From positions 1,952,109 through 2,016,108 of the forward strand of contig BCHP01000001.1 in NCBI GenBank assembly GCA_001599675.1: DNA of 64,000 nucleotides. The letters run 5' to 3'. This DNA comes from Basipetospora chlamydospora (lineage: Eukaryota > Ascomycota > Sordariomycetes > Microascales). Below the pieces are notes generated by a model, which worked only from the letters and a program-made list of their open reading frames with translations, ran no database searches and was not told where the DNA came from. Below, one piece after another: positions 12,801 through 22,889 of the stretch. The position numbers were made by a program, and so were the translations under genes. Every line of letters starts with the position of its first letter. Positions within the stretch are counted from its first letter, which is position 1.

Positions 12801-12877
12801 TAGGTGATTATTCTCTGGACCGTGAGGCCCTCTGGTTTAATGCCGATCTCATGGCGAATCCGTGGCTGACTCCTTGA
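9813..12877 (+). CDS. DUF3435 (FluG-type) tyrosine recombinase with zinc-finger tail, Starship captain-like
   Basis: Five exons (9813-9994, 10079-10436, 10496-10842, 10900-11210, 11280-12877) join in phase to 931 residues. The C-terminal half of the recombinase shows the tyrosine-recombinase signature in DUF3435 form: Arg245 in GGFRPEEILG, then PYSLR with Tyr388/Arg391, His413 in IMSHSS, and the catalytic Tyr422 in MFERSYHPRRV. After it come four finger-like Cys/His pairs (about residues 611-632, 644-672, 703-724 and 737-767) and a disordered tail. DUF3435 proteins act as the 'captain' integrases of Starship giant transposons; relatives annotated as FluG-domain proteins are widespread. The gene points rightward into the accessory region holding a ferric reductase and a DUF3723 gene, the orientation expected of a captain. 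An ATG at 9577 would need another exon, so I prefer 9813. No inactivating lesion is seen. Confidence 0.8.
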
Positions 12878-13892
12878 CAAATGACCGTCGGAGACGAGGG
12901 AGAGTAAGGAAAGACAAGGACCGGGAAGCTTACCCCAATGTTAACATAGCAATCGATAGCCAGCTTTGTATCCTGTTTTGTGCGCCGGCGCTCTTAATAA
13001 ATATGAAATTTGCCACTAGATTTCCCTGCGTCTTTGCGTAGAGAATAACGGATATATATATTAATTCAATTTCAAACGATTTTCACAACACGAAAGACAA
13101 AATGGAAAGCGGAAAGGCAAGTTATAAAAGAAAGGAATTAGACAATCGAATATCGGCCTTTGAGGGGGAAAAAGGAAAACGAAAAGAGAAACAAAAGTGT
13201 ATAATACTATAGTCTACTTATATAGAGAAAAGGAACAAACGAAAACCCGGAGACCCCGTGCCAGGAGGCTGGCCTAGAGGCTGATGCCGAGAGACGAGGT
13301 TCGCGAACCACCCGCCGGACACTCACGCCCACTTCGAGATAGAGGAACATGCCGTTTTGACCCTTTGTTAGTATCCCGTACGGTGAAGTGCCTTTTGTCT
13401 GTTTTTCTCGTGAAATAGTGTCCCTTCCCCTATTTCGACCTGATATCTGAGGTGATCAAATCGCTACGATCATTTTGAGCCTACTTTCCCCTGCGTACAG
13501 CGAAAGCTCGCAGACTTTTGATATTTAATTGTCCCCTTTATTCTTTTCTTCTTTTCTTCTCTTTTTTCCCTTCTTCCCGACATTCAGTCGAGACTACAAG
13601 CGGTTTTAGGTGCACCGACACCCCTATTCGCTTCAATAAAGAAAAATAAAGAAAATAAACCCAAAAAATTCCCCAAGCGCCTTTGGCTGAAGATGATTCG
13701 ATTAGAGAGTATGTGGGGTCGTCAAACAAGGAGTGGCGGACGATGCATGGCCAGCATTGGGGCGGCTTTGAGTGGTGACACGTCGACCGAGACTGCACCG
13801 CTCTCACCACGGCCGGGCGGGGGCAGGTTCAAGCGTGTTCTTGGTCATTGAGCTACGGTATTAGGTGAGACCATGCAAGGTCTTGTTGTCTA
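12878..13892. other. Gene-free AT-richer stretch after the recombinase gene
   Basis: Contains AT-rich DNA with poly-A and poly-T tracts (13010-13210, 13545-13670). The minus-strand 90-codon frame at 13538-13810 has no features. Nothing further recognised. Confidence 0.4.
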
Positions 13893-14060
13893 AAACTACT
13901 AGTATCCGCCTGTTCGGTGGTTGTTACTAGGAATAACTTAATACTAGTACCTTTTCATTGTAAGCCTTGGTACCTTTTCATATCCAGGTTTCAGGAAACC
14001 TACTAGTCTCAGGCTTCTCCTAGTAAGCCTTGGTTGCGAAGCTCTGAAAAGCTACTAGTA
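13893..14060. repeat. Dispersed TACTAGTA-type repeat, copy 1
   Basis: Clustered palindromic tactagta cores with flanks such as actagtatccgcctg and ggtttcaggaaacctactag. The stretch from ggtggttgttactagg to cctagtaagcctt, and a following block with agctctgaaaagctacta, are matched in inverted orientation near 44885-45080. Further shorter clusters lie at 22274-22412 and 29684-29846. Confidence 0.75.
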
Positions 14061-14264
14061 TCGGGCTCCGTCTTTTCCTACCTATGCGTTACCCAGTGCT
14101 GGAATCGTTATCACGTTCTTCGTCCAAGGGCTGTGAGACCTGCATTGTCGGTCTTGTTGATGTCGGCACTGGGCCATGCAGTCCAACCAGATGGAACTTG
14201 CAGCCGCCATAATTGCCTTGGGTGCCGATGCCCACAAGCGCGATACATCTGGACAAACTACCAT

Positions 14265-14485
14265 CAAGCGTGCAGTATCTCGCAGCATTTCAGTCCCTAC
14301 TCAGCTTCTGCTTGTCGTCCCACGGGTACACCCTTGTCGCCAAGGGCGCGGAGAAGCGGCGCCTCGCGCGGCTGCAGCACGAGGAGGGCATCTACCAGAA
14401 TCTCCGCGCCATCCAGGGGCGGCACGTGCCCGTGTGCCTCGGCCTGGTGGACCTGGTGCTGCCGCTCTACTACGACGGCAGGGTC
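14265..14485 (+). pseudogene. Fragment of a fungal protein-kinase-like gene (C-terminal lobe side)
   Basis: One frame encodes SSHGYTLVAKGAEKRRLARL, QHEEGIYQNL, LQGRHVPVCLG-like and LVDLVLPLYYDG segments, the beginning of the kinase-like domain of a fungal-specific family (GYT.VAKGT ... Y..L...QG..VPV.LG.IDL). There is no upstream N-terminal part, and the frame is not continued after about 14485, so this is a remnant. A piece with the N-terminal half of the same family type lies on the opposite strand at 17394-17780. The segment just upstream (14176-14260) encodes a short ankyrin-like stretch in another phase. Confidence 0.6.
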
Positions 14486-14857
14486 TTCGACCTGAGGTGC
14501 GTCGGCCAGATAGACAAGATGCTCACGGTCGACCTGACTTGCGGCAGAATCGAGGGGCACGGTTTGACAAGTGGTCGCTGGTCGTGTGTATCCCCTCGAA
14601 GATTGCGCGGGCGCGGTTGAAGTGTTCGGGTGGCAGGTTGAGGACCTGGTCTCCAATCTTCCGGGACAGTGAAGTTCGAGGGGATGCCGGATTCGTTGGA
14701 GGTCTCGCCGAAATTGCTAGCGGGCGAAGGGCGGAGGTCGTGTGCATCATTGCTCGTCCTGTCGGAGCCGATTCCGCGGCGCGACACCGCCCCGATGCCC
14801 GAGAATCAAGGAGGCCATCGCAAGATCGGAGGGATAATATCAAATTGAGGCTCATCT

Positions 14858-15010
14858 TCCACATCAGCACATTCCTCGGCACATTCATCAACTCATATAT
14901 CAATCCTTCTTCTCCTTCTTTGCATCCCCTTCACTTGCGTGACACCTGCGAAGCCTCATCTCCCACGTCAACACATTCCTCAGCACATTCATCAACTCAT
15001 GAGGGGTCCC
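14858..15010 (+). repeat. Dispersed repeat with 'cacattcctcagcacattc' core, two tandem units
   Basis: Two units of about 35 bases (acacattcctc, gcacattcatcaactcat) are separated by a spacer containing cacctgcgaagcc. The same words recur at 47215-47375 and, weaker, at 22915-22960. The rest of 14486-15502 shows no gene; long plus-strand frames here change phase and have no domain features. Confidence 0.65.
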
Positions 15011-15502
15011 GGCGCATTTCCCAGGCCCCTGTCGTACCGACCCCGGAGCATGTGGCCAACTTGACACGATCCTTTCCGGGACTACGGACCGGACATAGCA
15101 AGTCTGGCAGGCCTCAAACGGAGATACAGTGAAGAGGGCCCAAAGCTCCCTTCCAAGCGGAAAATAGTGGTCAAGACAAAATAACGTGATTCTGGATTGT
15201 CGCAGACATCTCAGTTCAAGGGGGGAATCCAATTTCACTATTTATTCCAATCCCAATATCTCGGGCTCTTATTCGCCCCATGCAATTCTCATGATCGACC
15301 GGTTCGTCCGGCAACTATATCCGGCAGACCATGACGTGAGAAGCAACAACCACGCCTCCTATCCAACCCGCGAGCAAACCCATTTCAAAATATTCCGCGC
15401 CATCCCTTCATAATATCCGCCGGCGCCCTCGCGAAATACCTCGAGCAGCTGCCTAATACGGAGATCAGGCCCTGTAGATACATAGACCGTGCCACCTTGA
15501 GA

Positions 15503-16503
15503 CTATGCCCTCCCTCCTCTCCTGTCGTCCCTGACTCTGTCCACCCACGCTGGCGCTTTGGCTACAGCTTCGTCAGGGGACGCCCTGTGCTGTGTGAGAA
15601 ACGAGAGAACCTCTGCCGGGCTGAACATTGACTCTGGCACCCGATTGGCAAAGTCATTGGCAAGACCCTCAACTGTTTCGTCAACGGCATCATTCGGTTT
15701 TTGGAAGGCGTGGCAGAAAAGCCGCCTAACAATGTCCTTATCCGCGAGCCGAAACTCGATCTTCCGGTCGACGCGGCCCGGCCGGATAAGAGCATCATCA
15801 AGTCGCTCCACATAACGCGTCGTCATGATGAGAATCCCGCCGTCCTGCGAGCCCACCCCGTCTAGAGCGTTGAAGAGCCTGGACAGCGTCACTCCTTTCT
15901 TCTGATTCTCTGCTGTGTTCGAAGCGGATGCAGCATCCTCGCCCATGGCAAGTGATCTGTTTTGATTTGCCATGTCAATGTCTTCCAGAAGAACGACGCT
16001 CTGCTGAGGGAGTGTGGCAAATAAGAAGTCCAGATGTGTAGGCGGAAACACCCTGCAATCGACAAGCTGAGACTGGATTTCCCAGTCCCAGAAGGCCCAT
16101 ACAGAAGGTATCCCCGTCGATAAGGTATGCCGTGCTGAGTATGCCACTCTCGCGTATCCGAACTCAGGAAACTCTTGATGTCGTTCAACAGAGCCTCTTT
16201 CTCCTCCTCATCATGAAAGACCGTGGATAGGGGTCGGATGTCCCTTTTCGCCGTCTGCTTCCATCTACCATCCAGAACCTCGAAGATGAGTGTCTTCCTC
16301 CGCAGGTGTCGATAACCATGTTTCCATGCAAACACCAGCAAGCCACAGAGACACAGCAGGAGAATGAGTGCCTCCAAGTCGACCCCCGTATATTGTTGAA
16401 TAACAGGGGAGATGCGGGGGAAGCTGGGAAAGAATATGTCCGAGGCAGTGGCCTGCGGGGGCAGGACAGACCGATATGATGGTATGATGTTCTCGCTAGC
16501 CAT
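15503..16503 (-). pseudogene. BCS1-like AAA ATPase, broken by a deletion/frameshift
   Basis: The N-terminal frame starts MASENIIPSYRS at 16503 and has the BCS1-type membrane segment (LILLLCLCGLLVFAW) and Walker A GPSGTGKSS in GYLLYGPSGTGKSSLSLSIAG. The C-terminal frame carries Walker B VVLLEDID and ALIRPGRVDRKIEFRL. They lie in different phases. At 16025-16032 the coding path jumps from RLHI to LFATLPQ with only eight bases between, where family members have about 15 residues. No intron fits there. I infer loss of about 40 bases with frameshift and hence an inactive gene. BCS1 relatives act as AAA translocases of mitochondria; many fungal paralogues have unknown roles. Confidence 0.75.
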
Positions 16504-17393
16504 GTTAAAGACGGCACGTTGGAGACGGACCGAATGACGCGGGTGTGTATGATGCGGGACGAGATTGGAGAATATGGTGTGGCATGAGGCAAATCCCTGG
16601 GAGGAAGAGGGCTTTACCTGGTTGACATGGGACATCCATACTATAGGGATGGATTAGGGAATGCGATTGGGCGGCGTATGCAGGAAGCGAGTGACTGCCA
16701 CAGGGAGCTTGCCACGATTGCTGCATATGTAAGGAGCGCGGGGAGCATGGCGTTATTGGCTCACTGCGAAGCCACCACGGCGAATGAAACTCGAGTAAAA
16801 CGTCGTGTGTCGATTGGTGCTCGTCCGTGCCGACTCTTCCAGCCTTGTGATGGGGCCGCAGGGAGGAATCTCGCACTTGACCAATGGCTGGCAAGAACGG
16901 GATCCCACACTCGGAGCCTGAAATGCGTGTGCCGCAGCACGGGGCACCGGATTTTTCCTCACGTGGACGGACACGGTGCCAGCTTGGTCGAATTCAATTG
17001 CCAGGAAACAGGTACTCTTCTCACCACTTCCTTCACTTTCAAAGTGAAAACCTTTGCTTTGCCCCTTTCTTGTTCAGCCGGCCCAAAACCTGGCCGCTTG
17101 TTATCTAATGAATTCGTCCGTCTGCTACATGAGTAGAAGCTTAGAGAACCTATTCGAACCTCACTGCTGGTGTTGCCTTCCTGGCCGCCTTGAATTCATC
17201 CGTCCCTGTGCGAAGCGACACGGAACGCGGAAATATTAGAAAATTGGGTGGGTTCATTCCAGGTGCTCTGAGTGTGGAGGTACCATAATTCGGTGGAGAC
17301 CGAAAAAGGTAGTACATACAAATTTGGCTGTGGCTGTGCATCCCTGTACCCCAAGAGGGTGACTCGAAATCCACCCTTCTCGTCAGAAAATAA
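16504..17393. other. Gene-free stretch between two broken genes
   Basis: Both strands carry only short frames without recognisable features. It may contain the promoter of the former BCS1-like gene. Confidence 0.35.
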
Positions 17394-17780
17394 TCAGACA
17401 CGTTCATTGGATTCCTCATACTCCACGGGCCAGGTATCGAGCTGCTTGGCGGCCGCGTCATGCCACGACAGGGGAGGCGGATCCGAGAGAAGAGATTGCA
17501 GGACAAAGGCGAAGACCTGCGCGACGGCCGTGCGGTGGAGCCTGGTCTCGTCGCCGTCGAGGACGTCCAAATTCGGGACACACAGGTGATGGTAGACCAC
17601 GGTAGGGTCATCCGGGATGTAGAGGAAGACGAGGGCTTGTCCCGTGGAGATGTACCCGTATTGGATGCCCTTGCCGACTATATACGAGAAGAGCTGCGTC
17701 ACAACTGCAGCGGCGAGAGACCTTGACGCGAACGCAAAGTCCTCGCCATACTTGTTGATCACATCTCGGTCCAAACAGGT
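17394..17780 (-). pseudogene. N-terminal half of a fungal protein-kinase-like gene, truncated
   Basis: One frame encodes DRDVINKYGEDFAFASRSLA, VVTQLFSYIVGKGIQYGY, TGQALVFLYIPDDPTVVYHH and AVAQVFAFVLQSLL, the regular start of the fungal kinase-like family whose later part resembles the fragment at 14265-14485. The frame ends at a stop after PVEYEESNERV, before any kinase lobe, and its 5' side runs into unrelated sequence, so it cannot make the full protein. Confidence 0.65.
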
Positions 17781-17984
17781 AAGCAGTACTATAGTCAGTA
17801 TAAGTGTGGTATCTATTGGACTGGTGATATGACGAGAGGTTGGGTTCTTGGTCCATTTCCAGCGCGTTGATATGCTGCTGGCGTAGGTTAGTCGCCAAGT
17901 ACGACGACCTTGTGTGAATCTAGCCTGCGAATGACTTTGGGGTGGGATGGAAGGGGACACCCCCGTGCGACACCCCGGTGCTCT

Positions 17985-18210
17985 AGCTCCGACCTTCTCC
18001 TCGATACGATCGATGTTCTGTGTGTAACACCGTACAAGCTTCCCCCGGTCCCGTAGGTGGCTGATGAAGTGGTGCGTGGTCGTGGGCTCCGCATCCATCA
18101 CCTTCTGCCGTAGAGTCGTGGCGAACTTGTAGAATACTGAGGTGCGAGATGGGCAGGACCATATCGAAGAGTCGAAGAGGTCTCGGCCCTTTAGGTTCGC
18201 TAGGGGAAGT
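17985..18210 (-). pseudogene. Sirtuin gene fragment
   Basis: A single frame reads LANLKGRDLFDSSIW, SVFYKFATTLRQKV, THHFISHLRDRGKLVRCYTQ, then NIDRIEEKVGA, which is the helix/NAD-pocket part of a sirtuin. It lacks the GAGIS motif, the catalytic HG and the zinc site. The similarity stops abruptly at KVGARAP; about 200 bases further on the same strand the kinase fragment begins. It is more like typical fungal Hst-type sirtuins than like the fused sirtuin at 56.7-62.4 kb, so it is probably not a recent copy of that gene. Confidence 0.65.
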
Positions 18211-18900
18211 GTCTCCGGCTGCTGGGGTGGGGTAAAAGCATTCCCTCAGACACCATCCATTGCATTATGCCTCTTTTATACCCGCTCGTGTCAGTGCTTC
18301 GAATCCAGCCACGGGCAAATATATCTTGGTCATCAGTGAACTAATGTAATAGCAGGGACACTTGCTTCTGGTCTTTCTCAAGAGACAATGATGTCGACCA
18401 GCGTTTTTTTCAATGTTTAATTACGGAAGCGGAACCTGAATTATTATGCAACGGTGTAAATGAGTAGGACAGGAAGTACTGTCTGGCTTCAACTACGGGA
18501 TTGGATGGGTATCGCGTCGACCATTCCTGGCCGACGCACGAATAACACGGCTAAAGAGAGTCACTGTCTGTCCAAACAACAGTCCCTTTAGCTATCCTTT
18601 CCTTCCAGCTTCTTCAGTAGTCAATCCAATCCTTCATCAGACCTTAGTCAGATCCCATCGGGTCCGACAGCCTCTCGCTCATCTATCAACAGAAACCCTC
18701 GATCAGCCACGGCTCTCGGCAGCATGCTCATCACACTAGAGCTAGGGGCTAGTGTTCGAGTCCATCCGACCTATTTCACCCCAGCCATATAGCTTGTCGG
18801 TAAAGCTGCGGGCGATGTGGAGATATTGATCGGGCAAGCGCGAGACGACTCTAGAGGTGTGTTAATAAAATCGAACACTGGGGGAAAACTTTGCGGAGCC
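18211..18900. other. Gene-free stretch
   Basis: AT-richer DNA. The part 18595-18660 (agtagtcaatccaatcc) resembles a stretch near 23395-23415 and may be repeat-derived. No gene seen. Confidence 0.35.
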
Positions 18901-19212
18901 CTACAGTGTGCCGTCCTTTCGGCGAATACGATATATCTCGTGGGGCAGCTTGTCCCAGTCTGGCTCCCTGATTGTGGCCTCCATGTCGAGGGTGATGTGG
19001 AATGAGGCCCTAGGGTTGTCTTCCTGATAATCTTGGTGGCCCTGAAAATGTGCGACGTGACGGTGCTCTTCGTACTCGCTGAATGTTCTCCCGGCTGAGG
19101 AAAGATACGCCTTAATAGCTTCGTTGTAAGACTCGATTGTGTCCTCAAACTCGTTACATCTTAGGCGTAAGATAACGCGCTTTGGCTGATGATTTAAAGC
19201 TAAGGGCGGCAT
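18901..19212 (-). CDS. Small protein of unknown function (103 aa)
   Basis: ATG at 19212. The frame has a normal amino acid mix, predicted helices (EFEDTIESYNEAIKAYLSSA) and a strand-like RASFHITLDM segment. No signal peptide or membrane segment. I do not recognise the family. It may be a remnant of a longer protein, since it stands alone among broken genes. Confidence 0.4.
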   Translation of the reverse strand: MPPLALNHQPKRVILRLRCNEFEDTIESYNEAIKAYLSSAGRTFSEYEEHRHVAHFQGHQDYQEDNPRASFHITLDMEATIREPDWDKLPHEIYRIRRKDGTL

Positions 19213-19993
19213 TTTCTTAGGCTAGGTTAGAAATCTTCCTATTAGAAATTATAACACTACTTACCTATTGCGCGTTATTGCGAATGCTCTGAGCTGGGCG
19301 GTGACAGTCCTCGGCAGGTCGGGCACGATCCTGGCGTATCGGTGTCTTGTACGTCGAGAGATCGAGGTAGATCACGCAGCCTCCCACTTGCTGGAGTGCA
19401 AGGACTTTGATTCGGTCTAGCAAGTGCTTCCGCGCACCTGTTTATGCTTTCGGCGGAATTGTGATCACATTCAGCGTAGTGAATCACCCTCCATTCACAC
19501 ATTTTTACATTGCGTGATGGGGCCGTGAGTGGTGGGGAAGAAAGAGTACGTTGGAAATGCGGGGTCGATGGGGGAGAGGATCATGATGAAAACAAGAAAA
19601 ATAATCACGTGGACTTGATTACTCCACGGGTTACTTTGGCACTGCTCCCTCAGTACCTTCCCGATAATTACAAGGTGACCCACAACGCGATCTAGGAAAC
19701 GGGCCTACCCCCATAGTACTAAAAAAGCTAACTAAAAAGTTAGCGACATCCATTTCGCTGTCCACTGTATTTAACCCCAAGGCACAGCCGGAGCTAAAAC
19801 CAGTTTCCAGGTATAAGGACGAAGGAAGTGTCTCCTTGTCTCGATACGAGAACCTGTTTAGTGGCCGGTTTTTGTACTATAAAGTTCATACGCGGAACCC
19901 GACTGGGAGTGCATTTTGAAATCCTCAAGCAACAGCTGCTACAGTATATGCAAAGATTCGCACAGACGCTCGGATGAGCGTCCGCTTCCACCG

Positions 19994-21871
19994 ATGGCTG
20001 GCTTACTAAGCGACAGTGCGGTTCTACCTTTGGCCAAACAAGTACAGCATTTTGCGAAAAACAATGAATTAAACGATATAATAGACCGCGTTGCGGTCGA
20101 AGCCGCGAAAGAAATACATCAAGGTCCTGGCAAAGAGACGGCGCCGAAATACTGGATGCAGAAAGGAAAGGAATATGACGCAAAACAACTCCAGGGGAGG
20201 ATTAATCAACTTAAGTCCTATCATTATAACAAGCGAGCCCGCCAGGTACAACGGTTTTGGTCAACCGGAAATGAGTACGTAAAGGATGTAAACAACGATG
20301 TGTTTGAAGCCGCTAAGGAAGTTTGCTCGGATACTACTAAAAAGCCGAAAAATGAACACGACTATCCCCAGGACTGGGCCACGGAAAAGGATAAGTTTAA
20401 AAATGAAGCCAGCCAGTTAATGGCTTGGATTGGGAATAACCGAAAGGGTAATAGGCCGGGGCCGGTGTTGGAGAGTTCGAATCCGGCACAACAGGGTTCG
20501 AATAGTGAAGGTAGACAGGATCCGGATGGACAAAAGGGTCCAAGTAGCGGAGGCGCACATAATCCGAACATCGAAGGCACGCAGGCGCCGAATCCTGTCC
20601 CGGATTCGAATATTGGAGGCTCTCAGAACGGAGGTGATCAGAATTCGAATAGCGAGCAGAGAACTCAGAAAAGACATGATCAGCCATCATCCGAATCTAG
20701 CCAAGCAAAGAAGAGGAGAGTCGCCGAGGACGACGACATGCACATGTTCGATGCAAGGCGAGAGCAGGAGCTAAATGGACAACAGGATGCAAATAGCGAA
20801 CGCGCGCAAGATTCGAACCTTGAGCAACAGGATGCGAATAACGATGGTGCCCAGAGCCCGGGCCCTGGACAGCAGGATGCGAATAGCGAACGCGCGCAAG
20901 ATTCGAACCTTGAGCAACAGGATGCGAATAACGATGGTGCCCAGAGCCCGGGCCCTGGACAGCAGGATGTGAATAGCCACGAGCAGGGATCGAATACTGA
21001 CGGCAAGGGAGGTGTGGACGATGGCGACGGTACGGATGATAACGGCGAGCAGTCGGGCGATGACGATTTTATTGAACCCGAAAATGAAGCAACTTTTACC
21101 CAACCTACTCAGAGATTCCGTCGAGGGAAGAAAACATCCGATTTATTTTGCCGTATTTGGGATCCAGACAAGGACGAAGAAGCCTGGGCAAGAGTGGAGG
21201 GCCGACCTACCATCCTCTATCTCGTGTGCGTCTCCTTTGACAGTTTGGACGGCAAGCACAGACGATACTACGTTATAAAGCTTGATTCACTACAACTCCC
21301 TATTGACGTGATTGAAACAATCCCAATATTCAGGATGGCATCACCAATACAAATAAGTAAGCATGGGGAAAGGTTTGGGCCGCCCGCAATCGATATTGCA
21401 GCGTACCAGTGGAAACAGCCCAGCGATCGGGAGCCGCCACTCAAGAACCCATTTCGATGGGTTCGATTTTCGGTTGACCTAACGCAATTCGGAGCCTCAT
21501 TGCCGCTACCTAAGAAAGTCAGCGGTTCCAACCGCACCGCAAAGTCGTGGGCTTCATATAGCGTTTGCCGTTCGTTCTATAAGGATATTGATGATCGGCT
21601 TGCGAAGATCTGGGAGCGAGCACAACAAAAGCCTCCTCAGCCTAGACTGAACCCAGAGATGCAGAAACAACTTGTACGATATGCTTTGCAGGAGGTTGGA
21701 AGGAGTGGAGCTGCTAGTGGAATTCTAGGGCTTCCGGGTCTCGAAAAGCATCATCACGCACTCTTGGCAGACTCCATCGAGGTCCGGTCTGCTAGGAGCC
21801 AGTCCGTTGAGGAGAACCCGTCTCGGTCCGTTCGGTTTGAAAGGGCGTCGACAACTGCTGAACCAGAGTAA
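19994..21871 (+). CDS. Large nuclear-type protein with internal repeats, unknown function
   Basis: Intron-free, 625 residues from the first ATG in frame (MAGLLSDSAV). The N-terminal 130 residues are helical and basic. A long disordered Gln/Asn/Ser/Gly-rich centre follows, carrying a likely nuclear signal (AKKRRVAEDDD) and a 30-residue segment repeated twice. An acidic patch (DDGDGTDDNGEQSGDDD) follows, and then a folded-looking C-terminal region of about 200 residues with hydrophobic strands (TILYLVCVSFDSLDG, RYYVIKLDSL) and a final helical part. No known domain recognised. Lying alone in repeat-rich DNA, it is a plausible mobile-element cargo gene. Confidence 0.65.
   Translation: MAGLLSDSAVLPLAKQVQHFAKNNELNDIIDRVAVEAAKEIHQGPGKETAPKYWMQKGKEYDAKQLQGRINQLKSYHYNKRARQVQRFWSTGNEYVKDVNNDVFEAAKEVCSDTTKKPKNEHDYPQDWATEKDKFKNEASQLMAWIGNNRKGNRPGPVLESSNPAQQGSNSEGRQDPDGQKGPSSGGAHNPNIEGTQAPNPVPDSNIGGSQNGGDQNSNSEQRTQKRHDQPSSESSQAKKRRVAEDDDMHMFDARREQELNGQQDANSERAQDSNLEQQDANNDGAQSPGPGQQDANSERAQDSNLEQQDANNDGAQSPGPGQQDVNSHEQGSNTDGKGGVDDGDGTDDNGEQSGDDDFIEPENEATFTQPTQRFRRGKKTSDLFCRIWDPDKDEEAWARVEGRPTILYLVCVSFDSLDGKHRRYYVIKLDSLQLPIDVIETIPIFRMASPIQISKHGERFGPPAIDIAAYQWKQPSDREPPLKNPFRWVRFSVDLTQFGASLPLPKKVSGSNRTAKSWASYSVCRSFYKDIDDRLAKIWERAQQKPPQPRLNPEMQKQLVRYALQEVGRSGAASGILGLPGLEKHHHALLADSIEVRSARSQSVEENPSRSVRFERASTTAEPE
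20777..20956 (+). repeat. 90-bp tandem duplication inside the 625-aa gene
   Basis: Two copies of a 90-base unit (20777-20866 and 20867-20956) differ at only a couple of bases. Each encodes 30 residues starting GQQDANSERAQ and ending GAQSPGP; a third, partial unit (GQQDVNS) follows. The near-identity points to a recent duplication. Confidence 0.9.
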
Positions 21872-22504
21872 TTATATTGATCTCTCTAGGTTGTACTCTT
21901 AAACTGCAGCAATGTTATATTGTAGATAGATAGATTGGTAACGTTCCTCTCTCTGATTAATAATGATAGTAACTACTAGTGCTGTTAAGTCGAGTCCGTC
22001 TCTACCAACACAAATACCGCAATTAAAAATCAACAGTCAACAATCAACAATCAACAGCAAGCCCTGTTCAGCCGTATGAGACTTGCCGTCAGTGTCTTAT
22101 CACCAACATAAATGCTCCCGATGGATGGCATGCACGCGGAGCACATGGGCCCAATATCCGATACATTTGAGAATGTTTCTCCTGAATTGACGTCGCCGGT
22201 CGAGGCGCATGCACGGTTAACAATCCTCGAACCGCCCGCCCGTGATGATCGACTCAACGGCGGAGAGTTGGGCTCTACTAGTATTGGGCTGCTACTGGTA
22301 TTGGGCTACTACTAGTATTGGGCTGTGAGTCGAGGAGTTGGGCTGTTACTGGTATAGGGCTGCTACTAGTATTGGGCTGTGTGTTGAATTCCGGATTAGG
22401 GTTACTAGGAACAGGCAGATACAGTTACAATAGTATTTATTTAGCATATTTCCTCCTAATAGTAAATATTTCCAAAGCTCTTACTTCTAAATAATTCTTA
22501 TAAT
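21872..22504. other. AT-rich spacer with TACTAGTA-type repeat, copy 2
   Basis: Between 22274 and 22412 the words ctactagtattgggctg and ctactggtattgggct recur about five times. These are a variant of the repeat at 13893 and 29684. The remaining part is AT-rich with a caacagtcaacaatcaac stretch near 22030-22050. No gene seen. Confidence 0.6.
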
Positions 22505-22855
22505 ATGTTTTTTATTCTGCTTCTCGCTCTATTCTCTCTGGCGGCGAGCTGTTGTACGAATATAACGGTGAAACGATATACTGAACGAAATAGCTATGCT
22601 ACTGAAATAGTCCCGATTGTGGACTCGATGGGTGGGCAGGTACACTGGTGGACCAAACCCAGGTCAGCGCTCAAACTTCACATAGACGACTATGACAAGG
22701 ATCGCTCTATTCAGTGTATGGTCTTCGACGGCACTGATAATTTTCCTCAGCTCCCTGTATTCAGCGAAAAATATGTCCTAGACTTTGATCATATCCGCTA
22801 CATCACAGCTATTATGTGCTATTATGTAAAACCAGCATGGTTACCGGCTTCCTGA
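22505..22855 (+). CDS. Small secreted protein, candidate effector (116 aa)
   Basis: The ATG at 22505 opens a frame with a strong signal peptide (MFFILLLALFSLAAS). The mature part is about 100 residues with four Cys (two adjacent at the mature start, QCMVFD, AIMCYY) and strand-forming segments. No domain recognised. Its size, secretion signal and position in repeat-rich DNA fit the general profile of fungal effector or antimicrobial candidates, but no activity can be read. Confidence 0.55.
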   Translation: MFFILLLALFSLAASCCTNITVKRYTERNSYATEIVPIVDSMGGQVHWWTKPRSALKLHIDDYDKDRSIQCMVFDGTDNFPQLPVFSEKYVLDFDHIRYITAIMCYYVKPAWLPAS

Positions 22856-22889
22856 GGACTTACTATAGGCTATCAGAACCACCCTACTC

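Noticed and set aside
14176..15132. 318-codon plus-strand frame
   Set aside because: Arg/Ala-rich translation is a shadow of the kinase-like fragment and of repeat sequence in another phase.
18740..18775. tRNA B-box-like word gttcgagtcc
   Set aside because: No matching A-box, acceptor stem or anticodon arm around it.
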